Source: Bacteroidota bacterium
GTDB lineage: Bacteria > Bacteroidota > Ignavibacteria > Ignavibacteriales > Melioribacteraceae
NCBI GenBank assembly: GCA_021786655.1
Contig: JAJYMU010000287.1
Location: 1 to 6,393 of the forward strand
DNA length: 6,393 nucleotides
Direction: 5' to 3'
This document shows, one piece after another, positions 3,603 to 6,393 of this stretch (position 1 is its first letter; each line of letters starts with the position of its first letter). The translations under genes and the position numbers were made by a program. The notes beneath the pieces are model-generated. The model had not been told where the DNA came from. It did no database searches and worked only from the letters and a program-made list of their open reading frames with translations.

Positions 3603-6393
3603 ATGAATGCTTATTCCATCATACCAATAGTTGCACTTTTGTTTAACGGGGCTGTATGGAGTTATGTGTTTATCAACAGAAAAGAGAGGCCCGTAAATAA
3701 ATCGTTCTTGATCTATTCTACAAATTTGACGTTCTGGATTATTGTCGAGATCATCTTACGCCAGCCGCTGCCCGCAGAATATATTATGCCCCTAATTAAG
3801 ATCGATTCAATTATGAGTCTTTCTCCCACGTTTTGGTTTTTGAATTTTACTTACACTTATATCGGAAAGAAAAAAGATTTAATCTATTACGCTTCTTCCA
3901 CGGCCGTTTTTACAACGGTGCTGATAAGCCTGACCACCAATCTCGTTTTAGCCGATTATATTCAAACAGGTTGGGGTTATGATAGGATTCAGGGCATTCT
4001 TTATTTTCCAGCTATCACTATTGCAATTATTTTGCCGGCTATTTACTCGGTGTATCTCATTGTTATTAAAATTAATACAACCTCAGATTATACTTTTAAA
4101 AAATCGTTGTCTTTAATATTAACCGGTTCATTAATTAGTCTTATGTTAGGGCTAATTTCTAATGTAATAATTCCCCACATATTTAATAATCACAACCTTG
4201 TCCAACTCGGTGAATCCACAACGGTTGTTCAATCATATTTTATCTTGATTGCGGTTATCAAGTACAGATTATTTACACCGAGTGTTGAGGATATAGCACA
4301 CGATTTATTCGCAAGCATGAAAGAAGCGGTACTTATTCTTGACAAAGAAGGCAGAGTGCTTCAATCGAATGCATATGCTGAAAAATTATTCGGATCTAAA
4401 ATTGTTAACAAAAAAGAAGTTATTAATATCAGTGATCTATTTTATAATTATGAAATAAACAAAGACTTTACCGATAACGAAGTAGATTATATATCTGATG
4501 GCGAAAAGAAAGTCCTCTCTCTTTCACAAATTGGAATTGTTAATAAAGATGTTGAATTAGGAAAAATTCTTATTGCACGCGATATTACCGAACGCAAACG
4601 CGCAGAAGAGGCGCTGCGTGAATCCGAAGCGAAATTCCGGTGGCTGTTTGAAAACGTTCCCGATGGAATCTACCTCAGCACACCTGATGGCAAACTCGTC
4701 AATGTCAACGATACATTAGTCCAGATGCTTGGTTACAATTCTAAGGAAGAACTTTTAGCCGCCGATATTGTAAACGAATTATATCTGAATCCATCCGAAA
4801 GAACATTTTGGATCGAGAAACTTGAAGTCAACGGCAAGCTGCACAGTATTGAGCTTCACCTTAAACGTAAGGATGGCACACCATTGATTGTGAGAGAGAA
4901 TGCTCATCTCCTTGCTGATGAGCGCGGCATGCTCTTTTATGAAGGGACACTGACTGATATAACCAAGCTCAAAGAGGCAGAGAAAGCATTGCGTTCATCT
5001 GAAATCCGCTTCCGTTCTGTATGGGAAAGTTCTGCTGAAGGAATGCGGCTGACAGACAAGAATGGAATTATAATTGCAGTCAACGAAGCATTTTGCAAAT
5101 TGATTGAAATAAAAGCTAAAGACCTTATAGAACAACCGCTGACTGTTACTTATAGTGGTGAAAAGAACAAAGAAATTATGCTTCAAAACTATCAGACTAG
5201 ATTTAAGAGTAAAGGTTTCCCCACAAATCTTGAACAAAAGCTGATACTTCCATCGGGTAAAGTTGTTTATCTTGACGGTACATACACGTTTGTTGAAATT
5301 GAATCCGGTGATGCTCTGTTGCTAAGCGTCTTTCGTGATGTTACCGAAAGAATACTAAATGAACAAATACTTAAGAAAAATAAATTAATGATGAACCGCG
5401 CCGAAGAAATTGCTCATCTTGGAAGCTGGGAATGGGATTTGGAAACAGAAAAAATAAATTGTTCTACTGAACTCTTTCAAATATATGGACTTCAGCCCGA
5501 GAATTTTGACGGGAAGTTTGAATCAATTTTAAAATTAGTTCACCCTGAAGATTCCGGTAAAATACTTGCACATATTAATCGTGCACGCGAATCGAATGAA
5601 CCTTTTGAACATTACGAAAGAATAATTAGACCGGATGGTGAGAATCGTATTTTATATACAAAAGGAATTGTTCTGGACGCTACCGAAGGAGGAGCAAAAA
5701 CTATTTACGGCTCTTGCCTGGATGTAACTGAATTTAAAAGAGTTGAGAATGCGTTAATTAACTCAAGCGATAAGTTAAGGGCGCTTTCGGCAAGTCTGGA
5801 AGCAGCAAGAGAAGAAGAACGTTCATATATAGCAAGAGAACTTCATGATGAACTCGGACAGGTGTTAACAGCTATTAAGATGGATCTGACTTTGATGCAA
5901 GACGATTTATATATTAAGCCAAATTTGTTAAAGGAAGAAATTACAGAACAATTGGTACAAATCGAAAAAATGGTTGATCGTCTTATTGTCACTGTAAAAA
6001 ATATTGCAACTGAACTTAGACCGGATATTCTAGATCACCTGGGATTAATAGCTGCTTTAGAATGGCACGCAAAAGAATTTGAAAAAAGGCATAAGGTTAG
6101 ATGTATCTTTAACAGCAATATCGGAAAGATTGAATTGGGGAAAGAAAAATCAACAGCCGTCTTCCGTATTTTTCAGGAAACATTGACTAATGTTGCACGC
6201 CATTCCAATGCATCGCAGATAAATGCCAAAATACAATTGTTGGAAGACAAATTACTTTTAGAAGTTGAAGATAACGGTAAAGGAATATCGGACGAACAAC
6301 TTTTTAATATTTCATCTATTGGAATTACAGGAATGAAAGAAAGAGCAAAATTTTTAGGCGGAAAAGTTTTTATAGAAGGACGGGAAGGAAAAG
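3603..6393 (+). CDS. 7TM multi-PAS sensor histidine kinase (HisKA_3 type), 3' end beyond the window
   Basis: The frame is open from ATG 3603 to the window edge, 930 complete codons. Residues about 5-224 hold seven hydrophobic helices (roughly 6-24, 34-57, 65-90, 92-117, 132-157, 168-194, 206-224) ending in KYRLF, like the 7TM sensor of HisKA_7TM kinases. Four PAS-like modules follow: about 229-330 (ends RDITERK), 340-455 (TDITK), 465-583 (RDVTER) and 600-710 (LGSWEWDL near its start, LDVTEF at its end), joined by coiled-coil linkers. The HisKA_3 H-box is RELHDELGQ with phosphoacceptor His748 and a DxxxQ phosphatase motif (Asp749-Gln753). The ATPase domain shows the N-box FQETLTNVARHS (857-868), EDNGKGI (889-895) and GITGMKERAKFLGG (907-920), so only the last few residues are missing unless a receiver is fused. 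Such kinases usually phosphorylate NarL/LuxR-type regulators. An in-frame TAA at 3549-3551 bounds the start; the ribosome site is weak (GAAG at 3593). The ligand is unknown. Confidence 0.93.
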   Translation, partial: MNAYSIIPIVALLFNGAVWSYVFINRKERPVNKSFLIYSTNLTFWIIVEIILRQPLPAEYIMPLIKIDSIMSLSPTFWFLNFTYTYIGKKKDLIYYASSTAVFTTVLISLTTNLVLADYIQTGWGYDRIQGILYFPAITIAIILPAIYSVYLIVIKINTTSDYTFKKSLSLILTGSLISLMLGLISNVIIPHIFNNHNLVQLGESTTVVQSYFILIAVIKYRLFTPSVEDIAHDLFASMKEAVLILDKEGRVLQSNAYAEKLFGSKIVNKKEVINISDLFYNYEINKDFTDNEVDYISDGEKKVLSLSQIGIVNKDVELGKILIARDITERKRAEEALRESEAKFRWLFENVPDGIYLSTPDGKLVNVNDTLVQMLGYNSKEELLAADIVNELYLNPSERTFWIEKLEVNGKLHSIELHLKRKDGTPLIVRENAHLLADERGMLFYEGTLTDITKLKEAEKALRSSEIRFRSVWESSAEGMRLTDKNGIIIAVNEAFCKLIEIKAKDLIEQPLTVTYSGEKNKEIMLQNYQTRFKSKGFPTNLEQKLILPSGKVVYLDGTYTFVEIESGDALLLSVFRDVTERILNEQILKKNKLMMNRAEEIAHLGSWEWDLETEKINCSTELFQIYGLQPENFDGKFESILKLVHPEDSGKILAHINRARESNEPFEHYERIIRPDGENRILYTKGIVLDATEGGAKTIYGSCLDVTEFKRVENALINSSDKLRALSASLEAAREEERSYIARELHDELGQVLTAIKMDLTLMQDDLYIKPNLLKEEITEQLVQIEKMVDRLIVTVKNIATELRPDILDHLGLIAALEWHAKEFEKRHKVRCIFNSNIGKIELGKEKSTAVFRIFQETLTNVARHSNASQINAKIQLLEDKLLLEVEDNGKGISDEQLFNISSIGITGMKERAKFLGGKVFIEGREGK

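Noticed and set aside
4995..5237. 80-codon minus-strand frame inside the kinase
   Set aside because: It is antisense to the PAS-coding frame, which is continuous and motif-rich.

Overview
The window is AT-rich bacterial DNA with two divergent halves. The minus-strand half (1-3266) is an apparent catabolic operon. The plus-strand half (3603-6393) is one long membrane histidine kinase gene that runs off the right edge. An S23-type four-helix-bundle gene, a 7TM-multi-PAS kinase with a HisKA_3 core, AT-rich codon use and recognisable but variable Shine-Dalgarno sites together suggest the Bacteroidota/Ignavibacteriota/Chlorobiota neighbourhood, perhaps an ignavibacterium. This placement is inference; no rRNA or marker gene is present.

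In transcription order the minus-strand genes are: a CoA-acylating (methyl)malonate-semialdehyde dehydrogenase (3266-1812), a nitrilase-superfamily beta-ureidopropionase (1755-880), a four-helix-bundle S23-family protein (806-444), and the first 125 codons of a class III PLP aminotransferase (376 to beyond base 1). The three enzymes fit the end of reductive pyrimidine degradation: N-carbamoyl-beta-alanine to beta-alanine, then malonate semialdehyde, then acetyl-CoA. The dihydropyrimidine dehydrogenase and dihydropyrimidinase that would complete the route are not in the window.

Each intergenic gap of this operon (377-443, 807-879, 1756-1811) holds a tandem array of degenerate 7-bp units with consensus near TNAWTYC. 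The two arrays around the four-helix-bundle gene are inverted relative to each other, so the gene sits inside a roughly 490-bp unit bounded by complementary repeats, between two genes that otherwise look functionally linked. The third unit of this kind, between the dehydrogenase and the beta-ureidopropionase, has no gene. In one case the stop codon of the preceding enzyme lies inside a repeat unit. This is the most unusual structure in the window and looks like a mobile or repeat-associated cassette.

The divergent region 3267-3602 contains two overlapping inverted repeats and a short direct repeat that could be regulator sites, but no convincing promoter or RNA gene. The kinase beyond it has seven predicted transmembrane helices, four PAS-like modules and a HisKA_3/HATPase core, and is nearly complete at the right edge. 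Whether it senses anything related to the adjacent operon cannot be told from the sequence.
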